Part shown: in pieces, positions 1 through 9,893 of the stretch
Layout of the letters: the number at the start of each line of letters is the position of its first letter
How positions within the stretch are numbered: position 1 is the stretch's first letter
NCBI RefSeq assembly: GCF_900111355.1
Contig: NZ_FOHA01000006.1
Span: forward strand, 62,001-126,000
Source of the DNA: Isobaculum melis
GTDB taxonomy: Bacteria > Bacillota > Bacilli > Lactobacillales > Carnobacteriaceae
Direction of reading: 5' to 3'
DNA: 64,000 bases
The notes under the pieces: generated by a model
Database searches by the model: none
The model's input: the letters and a program-made list of their open reading frames with translations, nothing else
What the model was told of the DNA's origin: nothing
Position numbers and translations under genes: made by a program

Positions 1-996
1 GGCACACATGCCATTTCGACTGCCTTATTTGGTGTCTTAAGACCAGGAGATGAATTGCTTTATATTACAGGAAATCCATATGATACCCTACAGGAAATTA
101 TTGGACTGACTGGCAATGGTATCGGTTCACTCAAAGAATATCAAATAACCTATGATAAAGTAGATTTAACCGCAGAAGGCAACTTTGACTATCCAGCCAT
201 TAAACAACAATTAACGGCTCAAACAAAAGTGGTCGGTATTCAACGTTCAAGAGGTTATTCAAGCAGACCCTCCTTGACTATTGCCCAAATTCAAGAAGCG
301 ATTACTTTTGTTAAAAAACAATTGCCAGAAGTGATTGTCTTTGTTGATAATTGTTATGGTGAATTTGTTGAAGCACAAGAACCAACAGAAGTTGGTGCAG
401 ATTTAATGGCAGGTTCTCTGATTAAAAATCCAGGTGGCGGCTTAGCTAAAATCGGTGGCTATATTGTTGGAAAAGAAACCCTAGTGGAAGCTTGTGGTTA
501 CCGGTTAACTGCACCAGGAATTGGTCGTGAAGCAGGGGCATCCTTATATAGCCTACTTGAAATGTACCAAGGCTTTTTCCTAGCACCTCATGTTGTCGGA
601 GAAGCTTTAAAAGGAGCCATTTATACAGCAGCTTTATTGGCAGAGTATCAAGTGAAAAGTGATCCAGCTTGGGATGCACCAAGAACAGACTTAATCCAAA
701 TGATTTCATTAGGCGAGAAAGAAGCCATGATTTCTTTTGCACAAACCATTCAAAAATACTCACCAGTAAATGCCTATGTCACCCCTGTTCCAGCTTATAT
801 GCCAGGCTATGAAGATGATGTCTTAATGGCAGCAGGAACCTTCATTCAAGGCGCAAGCTTAGAATTAACGGCAGATGGCCCGATTCGCCCACCCTATACT
901 TTATATGTACAAGGTGGTTTGACATATGAACATGTAAAACTTGCTGTGACAGAAGCTGTCAAGGAGCTACAAGCTTTTAGAAATGAGCAAGACTAA
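1..996 (+). CDS. Methionine gamma-lyase family protein (aluminium-resistance/YnbB-like), 5' truncated
   Basis: The reading frame is open from base 1, so the gene starts outside the window; 331 residues are present. The fold-type I PLP-enzyme signature is clear: the start contains GTHAIS and RPGDE, and the likely PLP-binding lysine is K142 of the fragment in SLIKNPGGG. This family (Alum_res, methionine gamma-lyase-like) is cytosolic and usually sits near glnR/glnA in Firmicutes; its substrate is poorly defined, with C-S lyase activity inferred from homology. The fragment runs to a normal C-terminus (stop TAA at 994). Assignment to the family is secure, the exact reaction is not. Confidence 0.85.
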   Translation, partial: GTHAISTALFGVLRPGDELLYITGNPYDTLQEIIGLTGNGIGSLKEYQITYDKVDLTAEGNFDYPAIKQQLTAQTKVVGIQRSRGYSSRPSLTIAQIQEAITFVKKQLPEVIVFVDNCYGEFVEAQEPTEVGADLMAGSLIKNPGGGLAKIGGYIVGKETLVEACGYRLTAPGIGREAGASLYSLLEMYQGFFLAPHVVGEALKGAIYTAALLAEYQVKSDPAWDAPRTDLIQMISLGEKEAMISFAQTIQKYSPVNAYVTPVPAYMPGYEDDVLMAAGTFIQGASLELTADGPIRPPYTLYVQGGLTYEHVKLAVTEAVKELQAFRNEQD

Positions 997-1001
997 AAAA
1001 A

Positions 1002-1042
1002 GTCTGTTAAGGATGGATGCTTGTCCAATGTCCTTAACAGAC
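1002..1042 (+). terminator. 12-bp perfect inverted repeat after the lyase gene
   Basis: Arms GTCTGTTAAGGA (1002-1013) and TCCTTAACAGAC (1031-1042) pair perfectly over a 17-nt loop, directly after the stop codon. An A-tract precedes the stem but no T-tract follows it, so on the + strand it is a weak intrinsic terminator or an mRNA 3'-end/stability hairpin. As a terminator it would work better on the minus strand. Confidence 0.5.
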
Positions 1043-1075
1043 AGTTAAAATGACTCAAATAATTGGAGGAAGCGC

Positions 1076-2161
1076 ATGAAAAAAAGACAGTCAAATTTAG
1101 AAGTTTTACGCATCATTAGTATGCTATTAATCATACTTCATCATTATTCAGTTCATGGAAATTGGGATTTTCAAACTGCTAATGGCTTTCAGAAAATTTT
1201 TATAGAAACAGCGGCAATTGGCGGGAAAATAGGTGTAAATGTTTTTGTACTGATTTCTGGTTATTTTCTGGTATCCTCAAAATTCAATTTAAAAAAAGTA
1301 GTGATGCTGATTAGTCAAATCTTCTTTTATTCCTGTTCAATCTTACTATTTTTTAAATTTGTGTTACATTACCCATTTAGTATCCAAGCAATAGCGACGA
1401 GTTTACTTCCTACAACATTTAATGTTTATTGGTTTGCAACAACTTATGTTGCGCTCTATTTACTTTTTCCGTATCTGAATATTTTCATTAAAAATATTTC
1501 TCAGCAAGGCTTAAAGCATCTGCTCATATTATCGTTTATTTTATTATCCTTGGTACCAGGAATGAAACATCTGGTTTCAGGTATGCTATTCTTAAATGCA
1601 ATTGTTTGGTTTATCTTCTTATACCTGATTGCTGCCTATATTAGACTTTATGGACAGACATTTCGCTGTCAAATGAAGCATTATATTTGGGGCTTATTGC
1701 TTAGCTTAGGATTTATTATTCTTTCTTTTCCTGGTATAGATTACATAAAAGCACATGTTCCACTATTGGGCTATTTAAATACGATTTATTTTACCGAAAT
1801 GAATACAGTGCCAGTTTTAATCATTTCAGTTTGTCTCTTCTTAATTTTTAACCAACTAGATTTAGGTGTGAGACCTTGGATTAATCTGATTGCGAAAACA
1901 ACATTTGGCATCTACTTAATTCATGATAACGTTTTAGTTCGTCCATTTTTATGGCAACAATTAGCTAAAAATGCGATCTTTTTGCATTCAAAATGGTTAT
2001 TTTTACATATGATTGTTTCTGTTTGCATCGTTTTCATTTTTTGTTGTATAATTGAGCTTATTCGGATGTATTGTATTGAACCAATCTATGCAAAACTAGT
2101 TGATCAAGTCATGGAGACTAAACCAATCCAACGATTGATAAAAAGCTACGAAGTAAAATAA
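1076..2161 (+). CDS. Membrane acyltransferase, acyltransferase-3 (OafA/WecH-like) family
   Basis: A 361-residue polytopic protein with about ten hydrophobic segments. The N-terminal pattern RQSNLEVLRIISM followed by LHHY is typical of acyltransferase-3 proteins, where the Arg/His cluster supports transfer of acetyl or other acyl groups onto extracytoplasmic sugars. Likely substrates are cell-wall polymers or surface polysaccharides, but nothing nearby identifies the acceptor. RBS TTGGAGGA lies 7 nt before ATG 1076. It is followed after 22 nt by the cysteine desulfurase gene, with no terminator between, so the two may be cotranscribed although unrelated in function. Confidence 0.8.
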   Translation: MKKRQSNLEVLRIISMLLIILHHYSVHGNWDFQTANGFQKIFIETAAIGGKIGVNVFVLISGYFLVSSKFNLKKVVMLISQIFFYSCSILLFFKFVLHYPFSIQAIATSLLPTTFNVYWFATTYVALYLLFPYLNIFIKNISQQGLKHLLILSFILLSLVPGMKHLVSGMLFLNAIVWFIFLYLIAAYIRLYGQTFRCQMKHYIWGLLLSLGFIILSFPGIDYIKAHVPLLGYLNTIYFTEMNTVPVLIISVCLFLIFNQLDLGVRPWINLIAKTTFGIYLIHDNVLVRPFLWQQLAKNAIFLHSKWLFLHMIVSVCIVFIFCCIIELIRMYCIEPIYAKLVDQVMETKPIQRLIKSYEVK

Positions 2162-2183
2162 CCTAAATAAAAGAGGGATAAAG

Positions 2184-3329
2184 ATGTCTAATGGAATCTA
2201 CTTGGATCATGCGGCAACAAGTCCAATGCTTCCAGAAGTTATTGATGCGATAACAAATGCGATGCAAGAAAACTATGGCAATGCTTCTAGCATGCACCAA
2301 TTTGGCAGAAGAGCAAGACAAGCATTGGATCAAGCCAGAGAAATATTTGCAGCCAGTATTCAAGCGACGTTTAATGAAATTGTTCTAACCAGTGGTGGAA
2401 CTGAAGGGGATAATTATGCCATTCTTGAAACAGCTTTTTCAAGACAAGCAGTAGGACGTCATCTGATTACCACTGAGGTAGAGCATCATGCTGTGTTGCA
2501 TACCATGGAACATTTAGAAACACTCGGCTTTGAAGTGACTTATTTACCTGTGGATGAAAATGGAGCGATTTCCATAAATGATTTAAAAGCTGCCTTAAGA
2601 GAAGATACCATTTTAGTGAGCATTATGTATGGAAACAATGAAGTAGGGACACTGATGCCCATTCATGAAATTGGTGCCATTGTTCAAGCAACAAATGCCT
2701 ATTTCCACACAGATGCAGTACAAGCTTATGGTTATGAAGAAATAGATGTGAAGCGTGATCACATAGATTTACTCAGTGTAACCGCACATAAAATTAATGG
2801 CCCAAAAGGCATTGGTTTTCTATATATCAATGAAAACATTCATCTGCCAAATATGATGTATGGTGGTGAGCAGGAAATGAAGCGCCGCCCAGGAACAGAA
2901 GCGATTCCAAATGTGATTGGCTTTGCTACAGCAGTTGAATATATGAAACAAACCAATCAAGCTAAAAATAGGGATTATCCAGCACTATTTGATGCTTTGC
3001 TACAGGAATTAAATCAGGCACAAGTTGACTATTCGTTGAATGGACAAAATGTCCCTCATTTACCCCATATCCTCAATATCTGGATCAAAGGTGTTCCTGT
3101 TGAGCAAATGCTGATGAACTTAGACCTAGCTGGTGTTGCAGCTTCAAGTGGTTCAGCTTGTACAGCTGGTAACTTAGAGCCCTCACATGTGTTAACCGCC
3201 ATGTATGGCAAAGACAATCCAAGAATTCATGAGTCCTTACGCTTTAGTATTGGTTTTGGTACCACAGAAGCGGATATGAAGCAAGCAGGCCAAGCCATTG
3301 CAGCCATTGTGACACGTTTAAAAAAATAA
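2184..3329 (+). CDS. Cysteine desulfurase (NifS/IscS family; YrvO-like partner of MnmA)
   Basis: 381 residues, the normal length for group I cysteine desulfurases. It starts with the family hallmark YLDHAATSPM. K203 in TAHKINGPKG is the PLP Schiff-base lysine, and C326 in SSGSACTAG is the persulfide-forming cysteine on the mobile loop. The enzyme converts L-cysteine to alanine and passes sulfane sulfur to acceptors. Position directly before mnmA matches the Bacillus yrvO-mnmA arrangement, so delivery of sulfur for tRNA wobble-uridine thiolation is the likely main job. RBS GAGGG precedes ATG 2184. A strong terminator at 3337-3384 separates the two genes, so they are probably expressed from separate promoters. 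Confidence 0.9.
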   Translation: MSNGIYLDHAATSPMLPEVIDAITNAMQENYGNASSMHQFGRRARQALDQAREIFAASIQATFNEIVLTSGGTEGDNYAILETAFSRQAVGRHLITTEVEHHAVLHTMEHLETLGFEVTYLPVDENGAISINDLKAALREDTILVSIMYGNNEVGTLMPIHEIGAIVQATNAYFHTDAVQAYGYEEIDVKRDHIDLLSVTAHKINGPKGIGFLYINENIHLPNMMYGGEQEMKRRPGTEAIPNVIGFATAVEYMKQTNQAKNRDYPALFDALLQELNQAQVDYSLNGQNVPHLPHILNIWIKGVPVEQMLMNLDLAGVAASSGSACTAGNLEPSHVLTAMYGKDNPRIHESLRFSIGFGTTEADMKQAGQAIAAIVTRLKK

Positions 3330-3336
3330 AGTAGCG

Positions 3337-3384
3337 TCAACCTTTTCCTTTGAGGATTCTCAGAGTGAAAAGGTTGATTTTTTT
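3337..3384 (+). terminator. Intrinsic terminator after cysteine desulfurase gene
   Basis: Stem TCAACCTTTTC (3337-3347) with GAAAAGGTTGA (3367-3377), followed by a run of seven T. Confidence 0.9.
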
Positions 3385-3458
3385 CTAGAGTAGCTTATAA
3401 TAAGTAAGACTGAAAAAATGCGACCTTCAAATCGTAGATGCTTCAGAATCTATATTGA

Positions 3459-4598
<1,140 letters not shown>

Positions 4599-4610
4599 AA
4601 TATAATAGGG

Positions 4611-4646
4611 ACTACTTATTTCTAATAGGGAATAAGTAGTTTTTTT
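4611..4646 (+). terminator. Intrinsic terminator after mnmA
   Basis: Perfect 10-bp stem ACTACTTATT (4611-4620) / AATAAGTAGT (4631-4640) followed by TTTTTT. Confidence 0.92.
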
Positions 4647-4732
4647 GTCTCTTTTTCTAAATTGAGTGAATTTCAGTAAACAATACTGTAAAATGGAGAC
4701 AGAATAAATTGTTCAATTGGAGGTTCAATCAA

Positions 4733-5356
4733 ATGAGAACTGAAAAAGAAAAAATGCTACAAGAGGATTTGTATCGTGCAAGTGATTCAGAATTAATTGC
4801 AGAACATGCAAGGGCAAGTAGTTTAACACGTTTACTGAATCAAACAACAGAAGAGCAGTTAGAAGAAAGACAAGCTCTAACGAAAGAACTATTTGGTCAA
4901 ACTGGCGATAAAATTTATGTAGAACCGCCATTTCGTTGTGATTATGGCAAAAATATTTTCATTGGAGAGCATTTCTATGCCAATTTTGATTGTGTCATGC
5001 TAGATGTGGCAAAGATTACAATTGGTAAAAATGTGATGTTTGGGCCAAGAGTTTGTTTATTTACAGCAGGTCATCCAATTGATGCGGTTGTGCGCAATAC
5101 GGGTTTAGAATTTGGACGAGCAATCACAATTGAAGATAACGTTTGGATTGGCGGAAATACAACGGTAAATCCTGGTGTGACCATTGGAGAAAATGTGATT
5201 ATTGGCTCTGGTTCAGTTGTCACAAAAGACATTCCACCAAATACCATTGCAGCAGGAAATCCTTGTCGTGTCATTCGAAAAATTACTCATGAGGATGAAA
5301 AATATTGGCAAGAGAAGCAAAATCAGTATTGGGCAGAGCTTGATAATCAGTCATAA
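4733..5356 (+). CDS. Sugar O-acetyltransferase (maltose/galactoside acetyltransferase, LacA/Maa-like)
   Basis: 207 residues. ATG 4733 is chosen because TTGGAGG (4717-4723) sits 9 nt upstream; a TTG at 4709 precedes that site. The N-terminal helical domain with EKEKML and the left-handed beta-helix with hexapeptide turns (ITIGKNVMFGP, ITIEDNVWIGGNTTVNPGVTIG) match NodL/LacA/Maa enzymes, which use acetyl-CoA to acetylate the 6-OH of hexosides. The AGHPID segment carries the conserved catalytic histidine. The acceptor sugar cannot be read from sequence. It is the first of three closely spaced genes (gaps of 20 and 17 nt). Confidence 0.88.
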   Translation: MRTEKEKMLQEDLYRASDSELIAEHARASSLTRLLNQTTEEQLEERQALTKELFGQTGDKIYVEPPFRCDYGKNIFIGEHFYANFDCVMLDVAKITIGKNVMFGPRVCLFTAGHPIDAVVRNTGLEFGRAITIEDNVWIGGNTTVNPGVTIGENVIIGSGSVVTKDIPPNTIAAGNPCRVIRKITHEDEKYWQEKQNQYWAELDNQS

Positions 5357-5376
5357 ATTTTGAAGGAGGTATGCCA

Positions 5377-6036
5377 ATGAAACAAGAATTAAAATCCGCT
5401 GCCAAAGAAAAATGGGAGATGAAAACAAAGATCATGGATGCGTTATATGAAGATACAGCATTTATCTTTACTGACTTTAATCATCCAATTTTTACAAAGA
5501 CAGTATTTAAAAACTGTTTATTTAGAAATGTAAATTTAAAGGATGCCAGAATCTATGATTGCCAATTTATTGACTGTACCTTTAAAAGTGTTCATTTTGC
5601 AACAGTCACAATTGGTGCACATAATGGTTTGTATCAAGACTGTACTTTTACTAGCTGTCGATTTAGAGGTGCATTCTTTTATAACCCAGAATTTATTGCT
5701 TGTCTTTTTAATAAATGCCAATGGAAAAGTGTGGATTTAAGCGCCAGCTATTTTGATTCCTGTAAATTTATTGGGAAATTAGAAGATGTTACGTTTAGAG
5801 GATATCATGAGTCAGACCTTACTGAAGGTGCAAAACCTAACCCAATGAAAAAAGTGGATTTTTCTGAAGCTATTTTTGGTGAATTTGTCGGTTTTACTGG
5901 CTGTGATTTATCAACTGCAATTCCACCTGTTGGTTATACGTTTGAAGAATTACTGAGGCCATCTAAATACGGTAGTGATATGGCGTACATAGGAACGGGA
6001 GAGAATGGTATGCTAACAGCATATCAAAAATCATAA
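5377..6036 (+). CDS. Pentapeptide-repeat-like protein
   Basis: 219 residues. GAAGGAGG (5362-5369) fits ATG 5377 with a 7-nt gap; ATG 5371 is too close to it. Residues about 40-150 contain pentapeptide-like coils with recurrent central Phe/Leu and cysteines (FKNCLFRNVN, YDCQFIDCTFKS, DCTFTSCRFRG), which suggests a right-handed quadrilateral beta-helix. The repeats are more degenerate than in Qnr-type DNA mimics. The C-terminus (PPVGYTFEELLRP) lies outside the helix. No signal peptide; cytosolic. Function unknown. It sits between an acetyltransferase and a SUKH-like gene. Confidence 0.6.
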   Translation: MKQELKSAAKEKWEMKTKIMDALYEDTAFIFTDFNHPIFTKTVFKNCLFRNVNLKDARIYDCQFIDCTFKSVHFATVTIGAHNGLYQDCTFTSCRFRGAFFYNPEFIACLFNKCQWKSVDLSASYFDSCKFIGKLEDVTFRGYHESDLTEGAKPNPMKKVDFSEAIFGEFVGFTGCDLSTAIPPVGYTFEELLRPSKYGSDMAYIGTGENGMLTAYQKS

Positions 6037-6053
6037 TAGAAGAGGTAAATAAA

Positions 6054-6494
6054 ATGAAATTAGAAAAAATTGCACAAGTAGATGAGAATGAGCTAAAAAA
6101 GTTTTTAGCACAAATTGATTTTGAGTTACCAAAAGACTATCTTTCATTCATTACAGAAAATAATGGTGTTCGTGTAGAAAATGGCTATTTTTATGTGGAG
6201 GATTTAAGTGAATTTATTTTAATGGATTTATTTCTTGGAGTGAGTCAACCAAAAAGAAATTTAATGAATCTAAATGAGGAATTTGAAGATGAAATTCCTA
6301 AAAATAGTTTATTGATTGCTAGAGATCCTGGCGGTGGCTTCATTCTGCAGATTCATGATGGAGAAAATGATGGGATTTATTATTATGATCATCAATACTT
6401 TTTTGATCAATCTTCTGATGAAGAGAATACTTACTTTATTGCTCAAACATTTTCTGAATTTTTACATTTATTAGAAACAACACAATTAAATTAA
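6054..6494 (+). CDS. SMI1/KNR4 (SUKH) family protein
   Basis: 146 residues, acidic and cytosolic. The N-terminal LPKDYLSFITENNGV motif, the central LLIARDPGGGFILQI and the later DGIYYYDHQ segment fit the SUKH fold. In bacteria this superfamily often provides immunity to contact-dependent or polymorphic toxins, but many members are solitary with unknown roles. No toxin gene is seen nearby. RBS GAAGAGG precedes ATG 6054. It may be an orphan immunity gene together with the pentapeptide-like gene before it; that is inference. Confidence 0.7.
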   Translation: MKLEKIAQVDENELKKFLAQIDFELPKDYLSFITENNGVRVENGYFYVEDLSEFILMDLFLGVSQPKRNLMNLNEEFEDEIPKNSLLIARDPGGGFILQIHDGENDGIYYYDHQYFFDQSSDEENTYFIAQTFSEFLHLLETTQLN

Positions 6495-6578
6495 TTGGAT
6501 GTCCTGTTCTCCTATAAATTTAATAAGAAATAGTGTAAAATGTTCCTATTGGACAAAACAAGAAAAGGCGTGAATCAA

Positions 6579-7259
6579 ATGAATCGTAACCAACAATCCT
6601 TTGAATTATGGGAGCAAGGTAAAAAAGAAGAGGCTATTCAATTATTATTTGAAGAAATAGAAGAGCATCCAGCAGATGCAGATGCTTATATTAACTTAGG
6701 CAGTATGTTTATGATGATGGAAAAATATGAAGATGCAGCTGCAATCTTTGCAACGGCTAGCGAAAAAAGTCCTGATAATACAGAAGTGATTTATTGTTTT
6801 GCTAGTCTTTATTATGAACAAGGACAATATGAAGTAGCGATTAAACAATATGAAAAAGTAATTGCGCTAAAACCAGAGCAAGAAGCACTAGCTGATGCAA
6901 ACTTCATGATCGGTATGAGCTATCAAGGCATGGGAGATTATAATCGTGCGCTTGTTTATGTGCTACGTGCAACTGAATTAAGTCCTGAGGTAACCGATTT
7001 TAATCTTTCAGCAGGAGATATTTTAATGAGTTTGGAGCAATTTGATCAAGCCAAACAATATTATGATTTAGCGATTCAGCATGAACCTGACCATCAAGGT
7101 GCTTACTTTAAACGTGGCTTAATGGCCTTTATTTTAGATGAAGCAGATTCAGAAGTTTATTTCAAAAAAGCTAGTGAGTTAGATCCAGAAATGTATCAAG
7201 AGCAATTAAAACAATTAAAAGAAATTGAAAGCTTTATTCAAGCACAAAGTAAAAAATAA
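6579..7259 (+). CDS. Tetratricopeptide repeat protein upstream of recD2
   Basis: 227 residues. ATG 6579 follows an AAAGGCG site; an earlier ATG at 6540 has none. At least five TPR units are visible between residues about 10 and 215 (for example YINLGSMFMMMEKYEDAAAI and IYCFASLYYEQGQYEVAIK), giving a helical scaffold for protein binding. No signal peptide or membrane segment. A TPR gene in this position before recD2 is common in Enterococcus and relatives; the binding partner is unknown. The gap to recD2 is 20 nt, so they are likely cotranscribed. Confidence 0.85.
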   Translation: MNRNQQSFELWEQGKKEEAIQLLFEEIEEHPADADAYINLGSMFMMMEKYEDAAAIFATASEKSPDNTEVIYCFASLYYEQGQYEVAIKQYEKVIALKPEQEALADANFMIGMSYQGMGDYNRALVYVLRATELSPEVTDFNLSAGDILMSLEQFDQAKQYYDLAIQHEPDHQGAYFKRGLMAFILDEADSEVYFKKASELDPEMYQEQLKQLKEIESFIQAQSKK

Positions 7260-7279
7260 TCGAAAGGGGCACCAGTAAT

Positions 7280-9820
7280 ATGGCACAAGAAAATCTGAAT
7301 TTATTCTCTGCAGAAAATCCGTATATTGCTGGTACTGTAGTCGCTATTTTTTATCAGAACCCAACCAACTTTTATAAAGTGATTTTATTAAATGTAACGG
7401 ATACAAATACAGATTATTTAGAACGCGAGATTGTCGTAACAGGCACCTTTGGAAAAATTCAAGAGGGTGAACCCTATCGTTTTTTTGGTAAGCTAACGGA
7501 TCATCCAAAATTTGGCATGCAATTTAATGCTGAAACTTATCAAACTGAGACACCAACCTCAGAAGCGGGTATTGTGGCGTATTTATCTAGTGAAAAATTT
7601 CAAGGAATTGGCAAGAAAACGGCACAAGGCATTGTAGATCATTTAGGTGAGTCTGCGATTGATGATATTGTGAGAGACCCAACCGTTTTAAACCAAGTTC
7701 CAGGAATGAATGCTAAAAAAATAGAAACCATTGTAAATGTATTATCTGAGGGTGCCGGTATGGAAAAAGTCATTATTCAGTTAAATGGCTTAGGCTTAGG
7801 AAATCAATTGGCATTTGCAGTGTACCAACATTATCAGGAGCGAACCCTAGAAGTGATACAGGAAAATCCCTATCAATTAATTGAAGATATTGAAAATATT
7901 GGGTTTATTAAAGCTGATGGCATTGCTGATCAATTAGGCATTCAAGCAGATTCACCTGAACGGATGCAAGCCGCGATTCTATTTGCCTTAAATGAAGCCT
8001 GTCTTTCAAATGGCAATACGTATACAACTGCAGAGCCATTGCTATTAGAAGCCATTCAATTATTAGAGTCTCATCGTCCAATTGAATTAAACGCAGAAGA
8101 AGTGGCAGAACAAATTGTGACATTAATGACGCAAGAACGGATTATTGAAGAAGAAGGAAAGCTCTATTTACCGACACTCTATTATGCAGAAGTTGGGGTG
8201 GCAACAAGCATTCATCGTTTGCTTGACCGGAAAAATAAAATTCACTATCAGGACAAAGATATCCAAAAAGAAATTCGTATTTTAGAGAAGCGTTTAAAAA
8301 TTTCCTATGGTGATTCACAGAAGCAAGCGATGGAAGAAGCCATTTTATCTCCAATATTTATTCTGACTGGGGGACCAGGTACTGGGAAAACAACTGTATT
8401 AAATGGCATTGTTGAATTGTTTGCTGAATTAAATGGCATTTCTTTAGATTTAGCAGACTATACCAATGCAATTTTCCCAATTCTTTTAGCGGCACCAACA
8501 GGGCGAGCAGCGAAAAGAATGAATGAATCAACTGGCTTACCAAGCAGTACCATTCACCGTTTACTAGGCTTAAATGGACGAGAAAATCCAAATGATTATC
8601 AGGGCGAAAAGGAATTAGAAGGTGGCTTATTAATTATTGATGAAATGTCGATGGTTGATACCTGGCTTGCTAATCAATTATTAAAAGCGATTCCCAATAA
8701 TATGCAAGTCATTTTTGTAGGAGACCAAGATCAGCTGCCATCTGTTGGACCGGGACAAATTTTACATGATTTATTGAAAACCAAGAGCATTCCAAGTATG
8801 GAATTGGTCGATATTTATCGACAAGAAGATGGTTCAACCATTGTTAATTTAGCCCATGATATTAAAAATGGTCAATTACCAGCTGATTTTATGGTCAATC
8901 AAAAAGACCGTTCATTCTTTCAATGCCAAGCTCTGCAAATTGAAGGTGTGATTAAGCAAGTTGTAGAAAGAGCAAAGAATAAGGGCTTTACTGCTCAAGA
9001 TATTCAAGTTTTAGCACCAATGTATCGAGGACCTGCTGGGATTGATGCGCTAAATAAAATGATGCAAGAAATTTTTAATCCTAATCTAACAGGTAAACGA
9101 AAAGAAGTGCGCTTTAATGATAAGGTTTATCGGATTGGCGATAAGGTGCTACAGCTGGTCAATTATCCTGAAATGAATGTCTATAACGGAGATATGGGGG
9201 AAATAGTCGGCATTCAGCTAGCAAAAGAAACTGATGATAAAGTGGATGAGCTGACGATTCAGTTTGATAGCAATGAAGTCACCTATAAACGAAATGAGTT
9301 TCTTAAAATTACCTTGGCGTATTGCTGTTCCATTCATAAATCCCAAGGTAGTGAGTTTAAAATGGTGATTCTACCAATGGTCAGGAATTATAGCCGCATG
9401 TTAAGAAGAGACTTGCTTTACACTGCGATTACACGTAGTCGTGATTTATTAATATTATGTGGGGAAGTTTCAGCCTTTGCGGATAGTGTAGAGAAAACCT
9501 CTGATGATCGTTTAACTACTTTAGCAGATAAGATTCTTGGCATTGAAGGAATGACTGAAAAGCTAGCAGCTTATGAAGTAAAAGAAAAAGAGAAAATTAA
9601 AGAAGCAATGGCTGTGAAACAAGAGGAGAAAGCTGTTGAAGTAACAGCAGTACCTATTGTTAAAGAAGTTCAGCCAATTGTAGAAGCGGTTGATTTATTT
9701 GCACCAGTTGTAGAGGAAGTTCCTGAAAAAGGTGCAGTGCTAACGATTCAGTTAGTGCAAAGTGGCGGAATTGACCCGATGATTGGGATGAAAGAGTTAA
9801 CGCCAATGGATTTTTTATAG
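7280..9820 (+). CDS. recD2: RecD2-type 5'-3' DNA helicase
   Basis: 846 residues. An N-terminal OB-like region and helix-hairpin-helix motifs (FQGIGKKTAQGI, LNQVPGMNAKKI) precede the SF1B core. Walker A GGPGTGKT is near residue 365, Walker B IIDEMSMVD near 452 and the C-terminal motif YTAITRSRDLLILCG near 715. RecD2 lacks RecBC partners in Firmicutes and acts in DNA repair and replication-fork stability. Residues about 765-846 form a charged, low-complexity Lys/Glu/Val linker ending in SGGIDPMIGM and TPMDF, a tail shared by lactic acid bacterial RecD2 proteins as far as I recall. RBS AAAGGGG precedes ATG 7280. Confidence 0.95.
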   Translation: MAQENLNLFSAENPYIAGTVVAIFYQNPTNFYKVILLNVTDTNTDYLEREIVVTGTFGKIQEGEPYRFFGKLTDHPKFGMQFNAETYQTETPTSEAGIVAYLSSEKFQGIGKKTAQGIVDHLGESAIDDIVRDPTVLNQVPGMNAKKIETIVNVLSEGAGMEKVIIQLNGLGLGNQLAFAVYQHYQERTLEVIQENPYQLIEDIENIGFIKADGIADQLGIQADSPERMQAAILFALNEACLSNGNTYTTAEPLLLEAIQLLESHRPIELNAEEVAEQIVTLMTQERIIEEEGKLYLPTLYYAEVGVATSIHRLLDRKNKIHYQDKDIQKEIRILEKRLKISYGDSQKQAMEEAILSPIFILTGGPGTGKTTVLNGIVELFAELNGISLDLADYTNAIFPILLAAPTGRAAKRMNESTGLPSSTIHRLLGLNGRENPNDYQGEKELEGGLLIIDEMSMVDTWLANQLLKAIPNNMQVIFVGDQDQLPSVGPGQILHDLLKTKSIPSMELVDIYRQEDGSTIVNLAHDIKNGQLPADFMVNQKDRSFFQCQALQIEGVIKQVVERAKNKGFTAQDIQVLAPMYRGPAGIDALNKMMQEIFNPNLTGKRKEVRFNDKVYRIGDKVLQLVNYPEMNVYNGDMGEIVGIQLAKETDDKVDELTIQFDSNEVTYKRNEFLKITLAYCCSIHKSQGSEFKMVILPMVRNYSRMLRRDLLYTAITRSRDLLILCGEVSAFADSVEKTSDDRLTTLADKILGIEGMTEKLAAYEVKEKEKIKEAMAVKQEEKAVEVTAVPIVKEVQPIVEAVDLFAPVVEEVPEKGAVLTIQLVQSGGIDPMIGMKELTPMDFL

Positions 9821-9826
9821 CAAAGA

Positions 9827-9874
9827 ACCACAAATAAGTTCCTAGAAATAGCAGCTTATTTGTGGTCTTTTTTT
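9827..9874 (+). terminator. Intrinsic terminator after recD2
   Basis: Perfect 12-bp stem ACCACAAATAAG (9827-9838) / CTTATTTGTGGT (9855-9866), then CTTTTTTT. It also separates recD2 from the convergent SDR gene. Confidence 0.93.
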
Positions 9875-9893
9875 GTTTATCTAAATATTTGCT

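Noticed and set aside
5377-6036. Qnr-type quinolone-resistance protein
   Set aside because: Repeats are too degenerate and too short, and the C-terminus does not match Qnr.
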